Part shown: positions 40,478 through 49,883 of the stretch, piece by piece | How positions within the stretch are numbered: position 1 is the first letter of the stretch | Layout: every line of letters starts with the position of its first letter | Assembly (NCBI RefSeq): GCF_002929375.1 | Contig: NZ_PJIP01000009.1 | Location: forward strand, 62,001 to 126,000 | Reading direction: 5' to 3' | Origin: Arthrobacter sp. DWC3 | GTDB lineage: Bacteria; Actinomycetota; Actinomycetes; Actinomycetales; Micrococcaceae | DNA length: 64,000 nucleotides | Made by a program: the position numbers and the translations under genes | Notes under the pieces: model-generated | Told to the model about the DNA's origin: nothing | Database searches by the model: none | What the model saw: the letters and a program-made list of their open reading frames with translations, nothing else

Positions 40478-41559
40478 CGCGGTGCCTTCAGGAAGCCGGT
40501 GGCCCGTCCGACCACCTGGCCGGCATCGGGCGCCACGATGACCTCCTGGCCCGCGGCGTACCGCTCCTCCCCGTCCAGGACGAGCAGATCCGCCGACGCG
40601 TCGACGGAGCGCTTGAGGACGGCGAGGGCGATCGGGCCCATCTCGTAGTGGTGGCCCACCGAGGTGACCCGGCCGACGGTACGGTCCTCGCTGATGACGG
40701 GGCTGCCCACTGCGGGCAGGGTGTGCTGGCTGCCGTCGAGGTGCAGGAAGGTAAGCCGACGGGGCGGGTGGCCGAGGTTGTGCACGCGCGCGATCGTCTC
40801 CTGGCCCTTGTAGCAGCCCTTCGCGAGGTGTACCGCGGTGCGCATGAGGTCGAGCTCGTGCGGGATGGTCTTCTCGTCGGTCTCGAAACCGGGCCGCGGC
40901 CGCCACGCAGCGATGCGCAGGGCCTCGGCGGCGAGCGAGCCGGCGACGTCCAGTCCCGTGGAGGCGACGGCGGCCTCGAGCCCGTCCCGCGGCACGAGGT
41001 ACTCGAACCAGGGCCGTTCCCGTCCGGGATGGGTGGCATCGACGGTCGAGTAGGCGTAGCCGCCCGTCCCGACCGTGGGCCATGGGTCCTCCCACACCAC
41101 CCCGTCGCCGAGTTCGGGCACGGCGCGGGTGGCACCGAGCACGGCCCAGGTGTCGGTGACATCGGTGACCTCGACGCGCAGCATGAACTTCATGCGCTCC
41201 AGGAACGCGGTCAGCGCGGCGGCTTCACCGCCCTCGGTGACGAGCCAGGTGGTGGTGCCGTCGTCGACCACGTGCGCGGCATGCTCGATCCGGCCCTGCA
41301 CGGTGAGGAGCAGGGTCTCCGAGCTCTGCCCGGGCTGCAGGCCGAGGAGCAGCTGCGAGGAGAGGGTGTTGAGCCAGCTCAGGCGGTCGGGCCCCGAGAC
41401 CGTCACCACGCCGCGGTGGGACAGGTCGACGACGGCCTGCCCGTCCGCCAGGAGACGCTGCTCGCGGAACGGGTCGCCGTAGTGGGAGGCCACCCCGGTG
41501 TCGGCGCCGCCGCCCTCGACGGCACCGGGTCGGCTGAGGAGGGGGCTGCGCGGGGTCAT
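40474..41559 (-). CDS. ygfZ: Folate-binding protein YgfZ (Fe-S cluster assembly)
   Basis: 361 residues of the GcvT/YgfZ fold. The diagnostic YgfZ signature KGCYKGQETIAR is present with its conserved Cys. YgfZ assists, in a folate-dependent way, assembly or repair of certain Fe-S enzymes. The N-terminus has VVDLSHRGVVTVSGPDRLSWLNTLSSQ. It is followed by the ankyrin gene (overlap) and preceded on the same strand by a nitrobindin-like gene 85 nt away. Confidence 0.93.
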   Translation of the reverse strand: MTPRSPLLSRPGAVEGGGADTGVASHYGDPFREQRLLADGQAVVDLSHRGVVTVSGPDRLSWLNTLSSQLLLGLQPGQSSETLLLTVQGRIEHAAHVVDDGTTTWLVTEGGEAAALTAFLERMKFMLRVEVTDVTDTWAVLGATRAVPELGDGVVWEDPWPTVGTGGYAYSTVDATHPGRERPWFEYLVPRDGLEAAVASTGLDVAGSLAAEALRIAAWRPRPGFETDEKTIPHELDLMRTAVHLAKGCYKGQETIARVHNLGHPPRRLTFLHLDGSQHTLPAVGSPVISEDRTVGRVTSVGHHYEMGPIALAVLKRSVDASADLLVLDGEERYAAGQEVIVAPDAGQVVGRATGFLKAPR

Positions 41560-41644
41560 GACGGTATAACGCCTTCCGGGCGGGACTATTCCGCGGTACG
41601 GGTGATCGTGCCGGTGGAACCGGAGGCGCGCGCGACGGCGGCGC

Positions 41645-42244
41645 TCAGGAGACCTTCTTCAGGATGGCGGAGGCGTGGGCCTCGAGGGAGTTGCCGTCGG
41701 CCGCGACGTCCCATCGCCAGTAGAGGTTGCCCTCCACGAGGCCGAACAGGCGCGTGGCCGCGGTGTACTCCTTGGAGTGCTGGCCGCGCATCACGAGGTC
41801 CGTGCTGAGCTGGATCTGCGGTCCCTTGATGCTGCCGTAGTACAGCTCGGCGATGCCCCCGGGGTGGACGACCGTCGCGGTGATGTCGAAGCCCCCGGCG
41901 TCGTTGCGGAACTGCTCCACCTCGTCGGCCGTCTTGAGTGCCGGGACGATGTCCGCGGGGCTCAGTCCGGGGCCGACGTCGGCGTCGTTGAGCTTGCGGT
42001 CGAGCGCCCAGAAGCCCGTCTCGACGGAGAGTGGTCGCAGCTGCGATCCCTGCTCGTCGATGAGCCAGGACTCCGCGCTGTACTGGAGGTAGGGGAGGCC
42101 GTTCTGCGAGAACGTGACCCGCTGGGAGAACCGCTCCGACTCGGCAGTGCCCTCGCCGAGCATCCCCGTCCCCTCCCAGGTTCCGAGGAGCCACGACAGC
42201 GGGACGAGCTCGGGCGTGAGGTCGGTGGGCAGGTCAATCGACAT
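41645..42244 (-). CDS. Nitrobindin-like heme-binding beta-barrel protein
   Basis: 199 residues of the FABP-like/THAP4 nitrobindin family (DUF1794). Markers: LSWLLGTWEGTGMLGEG near the N-terminus, VTFSQNGLPYLQYSAESW, and the C-terminal EAHASAILKKVS whose His is the expected proximal heme ligand. Relatives bind ferric heme and isomerise peroxynitrite. A 20-nt gap separates it from the small membrane peptide gene upstream. Function here is inferred from the family. Confidence 0.85.
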   Translation of the reverse strand: MSIDLPTDLTPELVPLSWLLGTWEGTGMLGEGTAESERFSQRVTFSQNGLPYLQYSAESWLIDEQGSQLRPLSVETGFWALDRKLNDADVGPGLSPADIVPALKTADEVEQFRNDAGGFDITATVVHPGGIAELYYGSIKGPQIQLSTDLVMRGQHSKEYTAATRLFGLVEGNLYWRWDVAADGNSLEAHASAILKKVS

Positions 42245-42264
42245 GGGGTCTCCCGGTCGGTCGG

Positions 42265-42378
42265 CTACTTCTGGCCCTTGTACAGGCGCGTGATGACGAG
42301 GGCTGCGAAACCTGCCATGCCGAGACCGGCGACGACCAGCAGCGAGATGAAGAAGATTTCAAGGGCGAGGATGGACAT
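42265..42378 (-). CDS. 37-residue single-pass membrane peptide
   Basis: Reads MSILALEIFFISLLVVAGLG followed by MAGFAALVITRLYKGQK. It has one or two short hydrophobic helices and a basic C-terminus. TAGGAT ends exactly 6 nt before its ATG, the leaderless arrangement used by other genes here, and an AGGA is also seven bases upstream. It lies directly before the nitrobindin-like gene with a 20-nt gap. No family is recognised. Confidence 0.6.
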   Translation of the reverse strand: MSILALEIFFISLLVVAGLGMAGFAALVITRLYKGQK

Positions 42379-42441
42379 GCTCCCATCCTAACGCCCGGTC
42401 CGGACGGTGCCGGACAGGCAGTGCGGCCCGGGGACCCGCGC

Positions 42442-43194
42442 TCAGGCGAGGAAGAGCTTGTCGAGGAAGTACACCACGCCGCCGATCGCGAGCACCGGCG
42501 CGATGCCTGCGGCGACCGCGGCGACGACCGCCAGGGGCGCTTCCCGGCCCACGAGCAGGCGGCGGGTCCCCGCGATGACCACGCCGCAGGCGAGTCCGAC
42601 CACCGCGGCGGCCAGCGCCGGCACGTCGGTGAACAGGAGCGCCCCGAGGGGGCCGGCGAGCGCCGCGAGGACGACGGCGACGGGCGCCACGATGCGGTCG
42701 GGGAAGGGCAGGAGGCTGACGGCGATCGCGATGAGCACACTGACCCCCGTGACGAGCGTCATGCCGGAATCGGCGGCGTTGGCGCCGAGCCGGTCGGCGG
42801 CGACCCAGCCCGAGCCCATGCCGACGATGACCGCCCCCGCGCTCGCACCGAGCGTCGACTCGAGCCGGAGGCTCTGCCCGGTGCCGCGCAGGAGTTGGAT
42901 CATGAAGACGGCCCCGACCCCGAGGGCCACGGCGGCGGGCAACCAGGTCAGGAAGGACGGGCCGGGGGTGAGGGCCGTGAGGACGACGGCGAGCAGGGCG
43001 CTCAGCCCGATGGCCGCCGACAGGGTCTTCCGGGCGGGTACGCGGAGCACGTAGGGCCAGCCGACGGCGGTCAGGAGGCAGGCGACGGCCGTCACGATCA
43101 CGACCGCCGGGAGGGAGATGTAGGAGGACGCGACGATCGCCCCGATCGCCAGCGCCGCGGCCCCGGCCGCTGCGGCCACGCTCGTCCTCTTCAC
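42442..43194 (-). CDS. Multi-pass membrane protein of unknown function
   Basis: 250 residues with about eight hydrophobic helices separated by short loops; the first residues MKRTSVAAAAGAAALAIGA resemble an uncleaved signal anchor. The helices carry Gly and Ala in regular spacing, permease-like, and the only long loop (around RGTGQSLRLESTLGAS) is in the middle. No motif identifies a substrate. It is divergent from glnR. Confidence 0.75.
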   Translation of the reverse strand: MKRTSVAAAAGAAALAIGAIVASSYISLPAVVIVTAVACLLTAVGWPYVLRVPARKTLSAAIGLSALLAVVLTALTPGPSFLTWLPAAVALGVGAVFMIQLLRGTGQSLRLESTLGASAGAVIVGMGSGWVAADRLGANAADSGMTLVTGVSVLIAIAVSLLPFPDRIVAPVAVVLAALAGPLGALLFTDVPALAAAVVGLACGVVIAGTRRLLVGREAPLAVVAAVAAGIAPVLAIGGVVYFLDKLFLA

Positions 43195-43284
43195 CCGAGC
43201 AATACTGCCCTACCCGCACAGGCGCTGCGAAAACCTGCGTACGGAGGGAGTAGGGGCGCGTGGGCCGCCTCACAGGGCGGCGGC

Positions 43285-43290
43285 TATACT
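43285..43290 (+). promoter_or_regulatory. glnR -10 box
   Basis: TATACT, near consensus, lies about 87 nt before the glnR ATG; start of transcription is expected near 43297. No good -35 is seen 17 nt upstream, so an activator may be needed. Confidence 0.45.
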
Positions 43291-43376
43291 TGACCAAATC
43301 TCTACCGCCCTCGGACCCGGCCGGGACCGGCGGCACCACTGCCCGATGATGCGCATTCCCGACCCGTGGAGGACAC

Positions 43377-44084
43377 ATGCCGCACATCCTGATGCTGACC
43401 AACACCACCGGCTCGTCCGTCGAGATCCTGCCGGCGCTCGAGTTGCTCAATCACAAGGTGCACACCCTGGCGGCCGAGCCCACGGCCCTGCTGGACACCG
43501 ATCCCTGCGACGTCGTGCTGGTGGACGCGCGGAAGGACCTGGTCGGCGCCCGCTCCCTCACCCAGCTGCTCAAGGCCACCGGCCTGAGCGCACCCCTCGT
43601 CCTCGTCCTCACCGAGGGCGGCATGGCGGCGGTCGCCGCGAACTGGCTCGCGGACGACGTCGTCCTCGACTCGGCCGGCCCCGCGGAGGTGGAGGCCCGG
43701 CTGCGCCTCGTCATCGCCCGGTCCACGGCGGCCGGCGAGGAGACGAGCACCGAGATCCACGCGTCGGGCGTGGTGATCGACGAGGCCAGCTACACCGCAC
43801 GGGTGGGCGGTGAGCCGCTGAACCTCACCTACAAGGAGTTCGAGCTGCTGAAGTACCTGGCGCAGCACCCGGGCCGCGTGTTCACCCGCGACCAGCTCCT
43901 GCACGAGGTGTGGGGCTACGACTACTACGGGGGCACGCGCACCGTCGACGTGCACGTCCGGCGCCTGCGCGCGAAGCTCGGATCGGACCACGAGCAGCTG
44001 ATCGGGACGGTGCGGAACGTGGGCTACCGGTTCACGCTGACGCGCCTGCCCGAGGACCGCAGCTCCGTCAACCAGGACGCCTGA
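43377..44084 (+). CDS. glnR: Nitrogen regulator GlnR (orphan OmpR-type)
   Basis: 235 residues, closely resembling Streptomyces GlnR along the whole length: [25 protein letters not shown]-like [13 protein letters not shown], and the winged helix [53 protein letters not shown]. The receiver keeps Asp50 (LVDARKD) but has lost the usual N-terminal acidic pair (TNT at residues 8-10), so, as in known GlnR, phosphorylation is unlikely and the domain serves dimerisation. GGAGG precedes the ATG. It should control glnA, amtB and other nitrogen genes elsewhere. Confidence 0.93.
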   Translation: MPHILMLTNTTGSSVEILPALELLNHKVHTLAAEPTALLDTDPCDVVLVDARKDLVGARSLTQLLKATGLSAPLVLVLTEGGMAAVAANWLADDVVLDSAGPAEVEARLRLVIARSTAAGEETSTEIHASGVVIDEASYTARVGGEPLNLTYKEFELLKYLAQHPGRVFTRDQLLHEVWGYDYYGGTRTVDVHVRRLRAKLGSDHEQLIGTVRNVGYRFTLTRLPEDRSSVNQDA

Positions 44085-44100
44085 GCCGCCACGACCCCGG

Positions 44101-44146
44101 CACGCAGAAGCCCCCTCCACCCGCGGGTGGAGGGGGCTTCTGCGTG
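44101..44146. terminator. Perfect long inverted repeat, terminator between glnR and the tRNA-like element
   Basis: A 22-bp perfect palindromic stem, 44101-44122 with 44125-44146, reaches to within 2 nt of its centre. It follows glnR by 16 nt. In the minus direction it lies just after the CCA end of the tRNA-like element, so it could end that transcript too. Confidence 0.8.
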
Positions 44147-44162
44147 GTTCCCTGCGGAACAG

Positions 44163-44217
44163 TGGTGGAGGACATACGGGTCGAACGTATCGCGGGCGCC
44201 CCACTGGCGCATCCCCC
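44163..44217 (-). ncRNA. 55-nt tRNA-like element with encoded CCA and no D or anticodon arm
   Basis: Minus strand, 5' to 3': acceptor strand GGGGGAT (44217-44211); hairpin GCGCC-AGTGG-GGCGC (44210-44196); linker CCGCG; T-arm ATACG-TTCGACC-CGTAT (44190-44174) with the canonical T-loop pattern; acceptor strand GTCCTCC (44173-44167) pairing with the 5' arm at all seven positions (two G-U); discriminator A; CCA (44165-44163). The spacing of T-arm, acceptor and CCA is exactly that of a tRNA. It may be a functional tRNA-like RNA, a pseudo-tRNA, or the 3' scar of an old integration; no integrase is nearby. It is antisense to the mshD leader. Confidence 0.5.
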
Positions 44218-44290
44218 TCGAGCAGGCTCCAGAATAGCGCACGGGGCGCGGAGCACCAAACCCCCCGGCGGGCGGGGCTAGGCTGGGCGC

Positions 44291-45247
44291 ATGACCGCCG
44301 CGCAGCCTCTTCCCACCTGGTCCGTCGAGAGGGCTGCCGGTGCCCCCGGGGCGGCCGTCCTCGAGGAGATCCGTCGGCTCGTCGCCGCCGCGGCCGAGGC
44401 GGACGGCAACCCGCCCCTGTCGGAGCAGACCCTCCTGACCCTCCGGGCGCACGACGCCGGTGACCGCCTGCTCGTCCTCACGGCACGCACCTCCGGGCAG
44501 CAGGACGGCGAGCTGGCCGGCGTCGCCGTCATCACCCGCGGCACGGACGGCGCGGTCCTCGAGCTCGTCGTCGGGCCCGACTGCCGCGGCGAGGGAGCCG
44601 GCACCGCGCTCATCGAGGCCGTCCTGGCCGAGGGGATCGAGGACCTGCAGGGCTGGTCGCACGGCAACCACTCGGCCGCCGCGGATCTCGCCGCCCGCTT
44701 CGGCTTCGTCCCGGTACGCGAGCTCTGGCGCATGCGCCTGACGCGCGCGGCCGCCGAGCAGTCCGTCCCGGAGGCGCGCCTGCCCGAGGGCATCGCCCTG
44801 CGGGCGTTCGTCCGGGGCCGGGACGAGGAGGCGTGGCTGGCCGCCAACGCGGCGGCGTTCGCCCACCACCCGGAGCAGGGCGCCACCACGCGTGCGGACC
44901 TCGAGGCGCGCATGGACGAGGAGTGGTTCGACGCCGACGGGTTCCTGCTCGCCGTGCGCGAGGAGGACGGCGCGCTGCTCGGCTTCCACTGGACGAAGGT
45001 GCACCCCGGCGTCGGCGTGCACCCGCCCATGGGGGAGGTCTACGTGGTGGGCGTGACGCCCGAGGCGCAGGGCCTGGGCCTCGGCAAGGCGCTGACGATC
45101 GCCGGCATCGAGCACCTCCACGGCAGGGGTCTGCAGGCCATCATGCTGTACGTCGACGCCGACAACACCGCCGCGGTCGCCCTGTACCGGAAGCTCGGGT
45201 TCACCCGCTGGGACGTCGACGTCATGTACGCGGGCAAACCGGCGTAA
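44291..45247 (+). CDS. mshD: Mycothiol synthase
   Basis: 318 residues made of two GNAT domains. MshD acetylates Cys-GlcN-Ins, the last step of mycothiol synthesis, the main actinobacterial thiol. The C-terminal active domain has VYVVGVTPEAQGLGLGKAL and MLYVDADNTAAVALYRKLGF; the N-terminal domain has LVVGPDCRGEGAGTALIEAV. The gene appears leaderless: TAGGCT at 44279-44284 ends six bases before the ATG. Confidence 0.94.
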   Translation: MTAAQPLPTWSVERAAGAPGAAVLEEIRRLVAAAAEADGNPPLSEQTLLTLRAHDAGDRLLVLTARTSGQQDGELAGVAVITRGTDGAVLELVVGPDCRGEGAGTALIEAVLAEGIEDLQGWSHGNHSAAADLAARFGFVPVRELWRMRLTRAAAEQSVPEARLPEGIALRAFVRGRDEEAWLAANAAAFAHHPEQGATTRADLEARMDEEWFDADGFLLAVREEDGALLGFHWTKVHPGVGVHPPMGEVYVVGVTPEAQGLGLGKALTIAGIEHLHGRGLQAIMLYVDADNTAAVALYRKLGFTRWDVDVMYAGKPA

Positions 45248-45334
45248 CCCACCTTGTAAGGTTGTTTCCGAGGCGTGTCCCGGCCCGGCTGGGCGGGACA
45301 CGAGCCCATGCCCGCCCACGCTGCAGGAGACGCA

Positions 45335-47554
45335 ATGGATGAGACACGACGCCGGAGCGCGTCCCTGTACGGTTCTTCCGAGACGGCCCCGGCCCGGGCC
45401 ACCCAGGACCGCATCGACATCCCGGAGTTCGCTCCGAGCCTCCTGCCCACCGGGGACATCCGCCCCGATCGCTTCCTGGACCGCGAGATCAGCTGGCTCG
45501 ACTTCAACGCCCGCGTGCTCGAACTGGCCGAGGACCCCGACCTGTTCCTCCTGGAGCGCGTCAACTTCCTCTCCATCTTCGCGTCCAACCTCGACGAGTT
45601 CTTCATGGTGCGCGTCGCCGGCCTGAAGCGGCGCATCGCCACCGGCCTGGCCGTGCCCTCCGCCGCAGGGCTCAGCCCCATCGAGCAGCTCGAGAAGATC
45701 ATGAACGACGGCTACCAGCTGCAGCAGCGCCACGCGGCCGTCTTCGCCGAGCACATCCGGCCCGCGCTCGCCGAGGAGCAGATCCACCTCACCACCTGGG
45801 ATGAGCTCGACGAGACCGCGCGCGCCGAACTGCGCAAGATGTTCGGCGAGAAGGTCTTCCCGATCCTCACGCCGCTCGCCGTCGACCCCGCCCATCCCTT
45901 CCCCTACATCTCGGGGCTGTCCCTGAACCTCGCCGTCGTGGTCCGCAACCCGGTCAGCGACAAGGAGCTCTTCGCGCGCGTCAAGGTGCCCGACCAGCTG
46001 CCGCGCCTCATGTCCGTCGACGGACCGCGTGCCGGCAACGTCGCCGGACGCATTGCGCGCTTCATCCCGCTCGAGGAGGTCATCGCCGTCCACCTCGACC
46101 AGCTGTTCCCCGGCATGGAGGTCCTCGAGCACCACCTGTTCCGGGTCACGCGCAACGAGGACCTCGAGGTCGAGGAGGACGACGCCGAGAACCTCCTGCA
46201 GGCCCTCGAGAAGGAGCTCCTGCGCCGCCGGTTCGGTCCTCCCGTGCGCCTGGAGGTCACCACGGACATCAACCCGAGCATCCGGGCGCTCCTGTCCCGC
46301 GAGCTCGGCGTGGAGGAGGACGAGGTCTACACCCTCCCCGCTCCCCTGGACCTGCGGGGCCTCAGCGTCATCGCCGGGATCGACCGCGGCGACCTGCACT
46401 ACCCCAAGCACGTCCCGCACACGAGCCGCCACCTCAACGAGAGCGAGACCTCGAAGGCCGCGAACGTGTTCGCGGCGATGCGGCGCCGGGACATCCTCCT
46501 GCACCACCCGTACGACTCGTTCTCGACGTCGGTCCAGGCGTTCCTGGAGCAGGCGGCCGCGGATCCCAAGGTCCAGGCCATCAAGCAGACGCTCTACCGC
46601 ACCTCGGGTGACTCCCCGATCGTCGACGCCCTGATCGACGCCGCGGAGGCGGGCAAGCAGGTCCTGGCCCTCGTGGAGATCAAGGCCCGCTTCGACGAGC
46701 AGGCCAACATCTCCTGGGCCCGGAAGCTCGAGCAGGCCGGCGTGCACGTGGTCTACGGCATCGTGGGCCTGAAGACGCACTGCAAGCTCTCGCTCGTGGT
46801 GCGGCAGGAGATCGACGGCCTGCGCCGCTACTGCCACATCGGGACGGGCAACTACCACCCGCGCACGGCCCGCTACTACGAGGACCTGGGCCTGCTGACC
46901 GCCAACGAGCAGGTGGGCCAGGACCTCTCGCGCCTGTTCAACCAGCTCTCGGGCTACGCCCCGAAGTCCACGTTCAAGCGCCTGCTCGTCGCTCCGCGCT
47001 CGGTGCGCTCGGGCCTGATCGACCGGATCGAACGGGAGATCGCCAACAAGCAGGCGGGCCGGGCGGCCCGCGTGATCATCAAGGTCAACTCCATGGTGGA
47101 CGAGGCGATCATCGACTCGCTCTACCGTGCCTCGCAGGCCGGGGTGAAGGTGGACGTGATCGTCCGCGGCATCTGCTCGGTCCGGCCGGGCGTCCCGGGC
47201 CTCAGCGAGAACGTGACCGTCCGCTCGGTCCTGGGCCGGTTCCTGGAGCACTCACGCGTGTTCGCGTTCGCGAACGGCGGCGAGCCGGCCGTGTTCATCG
47301 GCTCGGCGGACATGATGCACCGCAACCTGGACCGCCGCGTCGAGGCCCTCGTGCAGCTCAGCGCCCCCGAGGACATCTCCTACCTGATGAGCCTCATGGA
47401 CCGCTACATGAACCCCGAGGTCTCCAGCTGGCACCTCGACGAGAGGGGCTGCTGGACGCGCCACCACAAGGACGACGACGGCGCGCCGCTCGAGGACATC
47501 CAGTCGTGGCTGCTCGCCTCGCGCGCCCGGCAGCGAGCGGTGTCACGCCGCTGA
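45335..47554 (+). CDS. ppk1: Polyphosphate kinase 1
   Basis: 739 residues. Reversibly transfers the ATP gamma-phosphate to inorganic polyphosphate. N-terminal domain [19 protein letters not shown] and [12 protein letters not shown]; catalytic PLD-like domains with the autophosphorylated His in [11 protein letters not shown] and [33 protein letters not shown] near the end. AGGAGA lies four bases before the ATG at 45335. Its stop overlaps the mutT1 start (TGATG), coupling the two. Confidence 0.97.
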   Translation: MDETRRRSASLYGSSETAPARATQDRIDIPEFAPSLLPTGDIRPDRFLDREISWLDFNARVLELAEDPDLFLLERVNFLSIFASNLDEFFMVRVAGLKRRIATGLAVPSAAGLSPIEQLEKIMNDGYQLQQRHAAVFAEHIRPALAEEQIHLTTWDELDETARAELRKMFGEKVFPILTPLAVDPAHPFPYISGLSLNLAVVVRNPVSDKELFARVKVPDQLPRLMSVDGPRAGNVAGRIARFIPLEEVIAVHLDQLFPGMEVLEHHLFRVTRNEDLEVEEDDAENLLQALEKELLRRRFGPPVRLEVTTDINPSIRALLSRELGVEEDEVYTLPAPLDLRGLSVIAGIDRGDLHYPKHVPHTSRHLNESETSKAANVFAAMRRRDILLHHPYDSFSTSVQAFLEQAAADPKVQAIKQTLYRTSGDSPIVDALIDAAEAGKQVLALVEIKARFDEQANISWARKLEQAGVHVVYGIVGLKTHCKLSLVVRQEIDGLRRYCHIGTGNYHPRTARYYEDLGLLTANEQVGQDLSRLFNQLSGYAPKSTFKRLLVAPRSVRSGLIDRIEREIANKQAGRAARVIIKVNSMVDEAIIDSLYRASQAGVKVDVIVRGICSVRPGVPGLSENVTVRSVLGRFLEHSRVFAFANGGEPAVFIGSADMMHRNLDRRVEALVQLSAPEDISYLMSLMDRYMNPEVSSWHLDERGCWTRHHKDDDGAPLEDIQSWLLASRARQRAVSRR

Positions 47555-48519
47555 TGGCCGCACCGATCCACGACGCCACCGCCGCTACGACCCAGGGCGC
47601 GGGCGAGGTCATCGCCGCCGGGACGCTCTGCTGGCGGCTGGAGAAGGGGCATCTCCAGGTCCTGCTCATCCACAGGCCGCGCTACCAGGACTGGTCGTGG
47701 CCGAAGGGCAAGCTCGATCCGGGCGAGACGACGCCGGAGTGCGCTGTACGCGAGACCTTCGAGGAGGTGGGGCTGAGCGTCAAGCTCGGCATCCCGCTCG
47801 CCACCATCACCTATCCGGTGTCCTCGGGCGAGAAGGTCGTCGTGTACTGGGCCGCGAGGACGGATCGCCTGCGTCCCGTGCCGGACGGCAAGGAGGTGGA
47901 CCGTGTGCAGTGGGTGACGCCCGAGAAGGCCCGTGACCTGCTGAGCAACCCGTCCGACGTCGAACCCCTCGACGCCCTCGTCGCGGCACACGACGCGAAG
48001 AACCTGCAGACCTGGCCCCTGATCGTGGTGCGCCACGCGAAGGCGAAGCCGCGCTCCTCCTGGAGCCGGGCGGAGGGAGACCGGCCCCTCGCCGCCACCG
48101 GCCGGCGGCAGGCGATCGCGGTGAGCCGCCTGCTGCAGGCGTGGAACCCGGAGCGCGTGGTGAGCAGCCCGTGGGAGCGCTGCGTGCAGACCATCTCCCC
48201 CTACGTGCACCAGCGCAGCGCGAAGCTCAAGCTCGTCGACGCCCTCACGGAGCGTGACGCCGCCCGCAGGCCGGGGCGCACCAGGGCCTCGGTGGAGCGG
48301 GTCTTCGACAAGCGCCGGCCCGTGGCCCTCTGCACGCACCGTCCGGTGCTGCCGCTCGTCTTCTCGGTGCTGGGCCACCACATGCCGGCGGCGCTGCGGG
48401 AACTCCTGCCCGTCGACGACCCCTACCTCGCCCCGGGAGAAGCGGTGATCTGCCAGGTGAGCAGCGCGAACCAGGGGCGCATCGTCTCCGTGGAGCAGTT
48501 CCGCGCGTACGACGACTGA
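47554..48519 (+). CDS. mutT1: MutT1-type Nudix hydrolase fused to a histidine phosphatase
   Basis: 321 residues. N-terminal Nudix domain with the full box GKLDPGETTPECAVRETFEE (about residues 52-71), then a histidine phosphatase domain starting VVRHAKAKPRSSW with the second catalytic His in LCTHRPVLP. Same architecture as mycobacterial MutT1, which degrades 8-oxo-(d)GTP and diadenosine polyphosphates. It overlaps ppk1 by one base. Confidence 0.92.
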   Translation: MAAPIHDATAATTQGAGEVIAAGTLCWRLEKGHLQVLLIHRPRYQDWSWPKGKLDPGETTPECAVRETFEEVGLSVKLGIPLATITYPVSSGEKVVVYWAARTDRLRPVPDGKEVDRVQWVTPEKARDLLSNPSDVEPLDALVAAHDAKNLQTWPLIVVRHAKAKPRSSWSRAEGDRPLAATGRRQAIAVSRLLQAWNPERVVSSPWERCVQTISPYVHQRSAKLKLVDALTERDAARRPGRTRASVERVFDKRRPVALCTHRPVLPLVFSVLGHHMPAALRELLPVDDPYLAPGEAVICQVSSANQGRIVSVEQFRAYDD

Positions 48520-48657
48520 CCTGCCGACCGGCCCGGCGATGAGGAGCAGTTCACGTGGAGTCAGCGCCGATACGGCCTCCGTTCACGCCCTGTTCATCCC
48601 GGGTGCCTAGTGTCGGACCTTCACCCGGGGACCGGCAGCGACGACAGGAAAGCACCC

Positions 48658-48897
48658 ATGGCCGATGTGAAGGGCCTCGTGCGGGCACTCGCACCGCACG
48701 AGATCGAGCAGATCCACCGCATCGGTCCGTCAGGGCCGTTGACCCCGAGGCTGCTGCACGCCATCGACCGTGCTGCCGGCGGTCCCGGAGAGGGCCGGGG
48801 GTACTACGTCTACGGCCGTCCGGCGGACAGCGACCGGCCCAGGCCGTTCGTCCTCCGGGACGACGTGTGCGCCGAACTCTTCGGGCGCGGCCACTAG
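48658..48897 (+). CDS. Small protein of unknown function
   Basis: 79 residues, soluble, charged. Starts MADVKGLVRALAPHEIEQIH with AGGAAAG about five bases upstream; later GRGYYVYGRPAD. The upstream TAGTGT at 48608-48613 may be a -10. No family is recognised. It precedes the phosphopantetheinyl transferase on the same strand by 49 nt. Confidence 0.6.
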   Translation: MADVKGLVRALAPHEIEQIHRIGPSGPLTPRLLHAIDRAAGGPGEGRGYYVYGRPADSDRPRPFVLRDDVCAELFGRGH

Positions 48898-48946
48898 GGT
48901 CGATGCCGAACGGCGCCTCCCCCGACGGTCCCGCACGGCGGGGGCG

Positions 48947-49708
48947 ATGACGTCCTCCGACGGGGACCTTGCCGGCCTCGGCGCCCCTGCCGATATCCCA
49001 GCGCGGGTCTCGCTCCGTCTGCATGCCATTGCACCCGGTGGGGCACTGCCGCAGGTCGACGGGATGCTCGCGCTCCTCGACGGGGTCGAACGCACCCGGG
49101 CGGCGCGCACCGCAGACAGGGCGACAGCGGGATCCTTCGTCGCCGGCCGGTATCTCCTGCGCCTCCTCGCCGCCGACCTCCTGGCCGTGCCCGCGAAGGA
49201 CCTCGTCTCTCACTTCACCTGTCCGCGGTGCGGACCGACGTCCCCGTCCGACCACGGCCGACCCGCGTACCTGCTCGACGGAGACCCGGTACCCCTGGCG
49301 CTCAGCCTCTCGCGAGCCCGGGACTTCGCCCTCCTGGGGGCGCTCGACCTGCGTGGCATCGCGCCTGCCGGGTCCGGCGGATCCGCCGGTGCAGCCCGCC
49401 TGCCGTCCCTCGGTGCCGACCTCGCTGCCGTGACCACGGTGGCGTTCGAGGGCTTCGACGACGTGGCCCTGGCCTCCGACGAGCGGCTCGCCGTCGGGCG
49501 GCTTCCCGCCGCTGACCGGGATCGGGCCCGGGCTCGCCTCTGGACCCGCAAGGAGGCCCTCGTCAAGGCGCTGGGTACCGGCTTCGCGGAGAGCGACCCG
49601 GACACCGTCGGGGTGCTGCGGGACGGCAGGATCACCGACCTCCGGACCGTCGACGGTGTCGCGATGGAGCCGCTGGGCCTCGCGGCCGCCGTCGCCGTCG
49701 TCCCGTGA
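48947..49708 (+). CDS. 4'-phosphopantetheinyl transferase, Sfp type
   Basis: 253 residues. Transfers the phosphopantetheine arm from CoA to carrier proteins. The C-terminal family motif is LWTRKEALVKALGTG; the Mg-binding region around AVTTVAFEGFDDVALA is diverged from the classic GxDxE. A probable Cys pair (FTCPRCG) appears in the centre. The start at 48947 is uncertain since no good ribosome binding sequence precedes it. The nearby membrane NRPS-like gene has a carrier domain and is its likely target. Confidence 0.8.
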   Translation: MTSSDGDLAGLGAPADIPARVSLRLHAIAPGGALPQVDGMLALLDGVERTRAARTADRATAGSFVAGRYLLRLLAADLLAVPAKDLVSHFTCPRCGPTSPSDHGRPAYLLDGDPVPLALSLSRARDFALLGALDLRGIAPAGSGGSAGAARLPSLGADLAAVTTVAFEGFDDVALASDERLAVGRLPAADRDRARARLWTRKEALVKALGTGFAESDPDTVGVLRDGRITDLRTVDGVAMEPLGLAAAVAVVP

Positions 49709-49883
49709 GCGCGTAGGCTGCCGATCCCGAAGGAGTCCATGGTTCGGAGGCAGGACCGCCGTCCCATGAGGGCAAAGGGCTGCCGCATCGAAAGAAGTTC
49801 ATCCTCCCGGGCAGGGCCGCGGTCCCGTGCACGTGACGAGGCAGCGGGCCCGTGGAGGTCCGACGCCCCGGGGGACCGAAGGC

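Noticed and set aside
44024-47251. 1075-codon minus frame over mshD and ppk1
   Set aside because: Antisense to two clear enzymes; it also runs through the tRNA-like element. No support.
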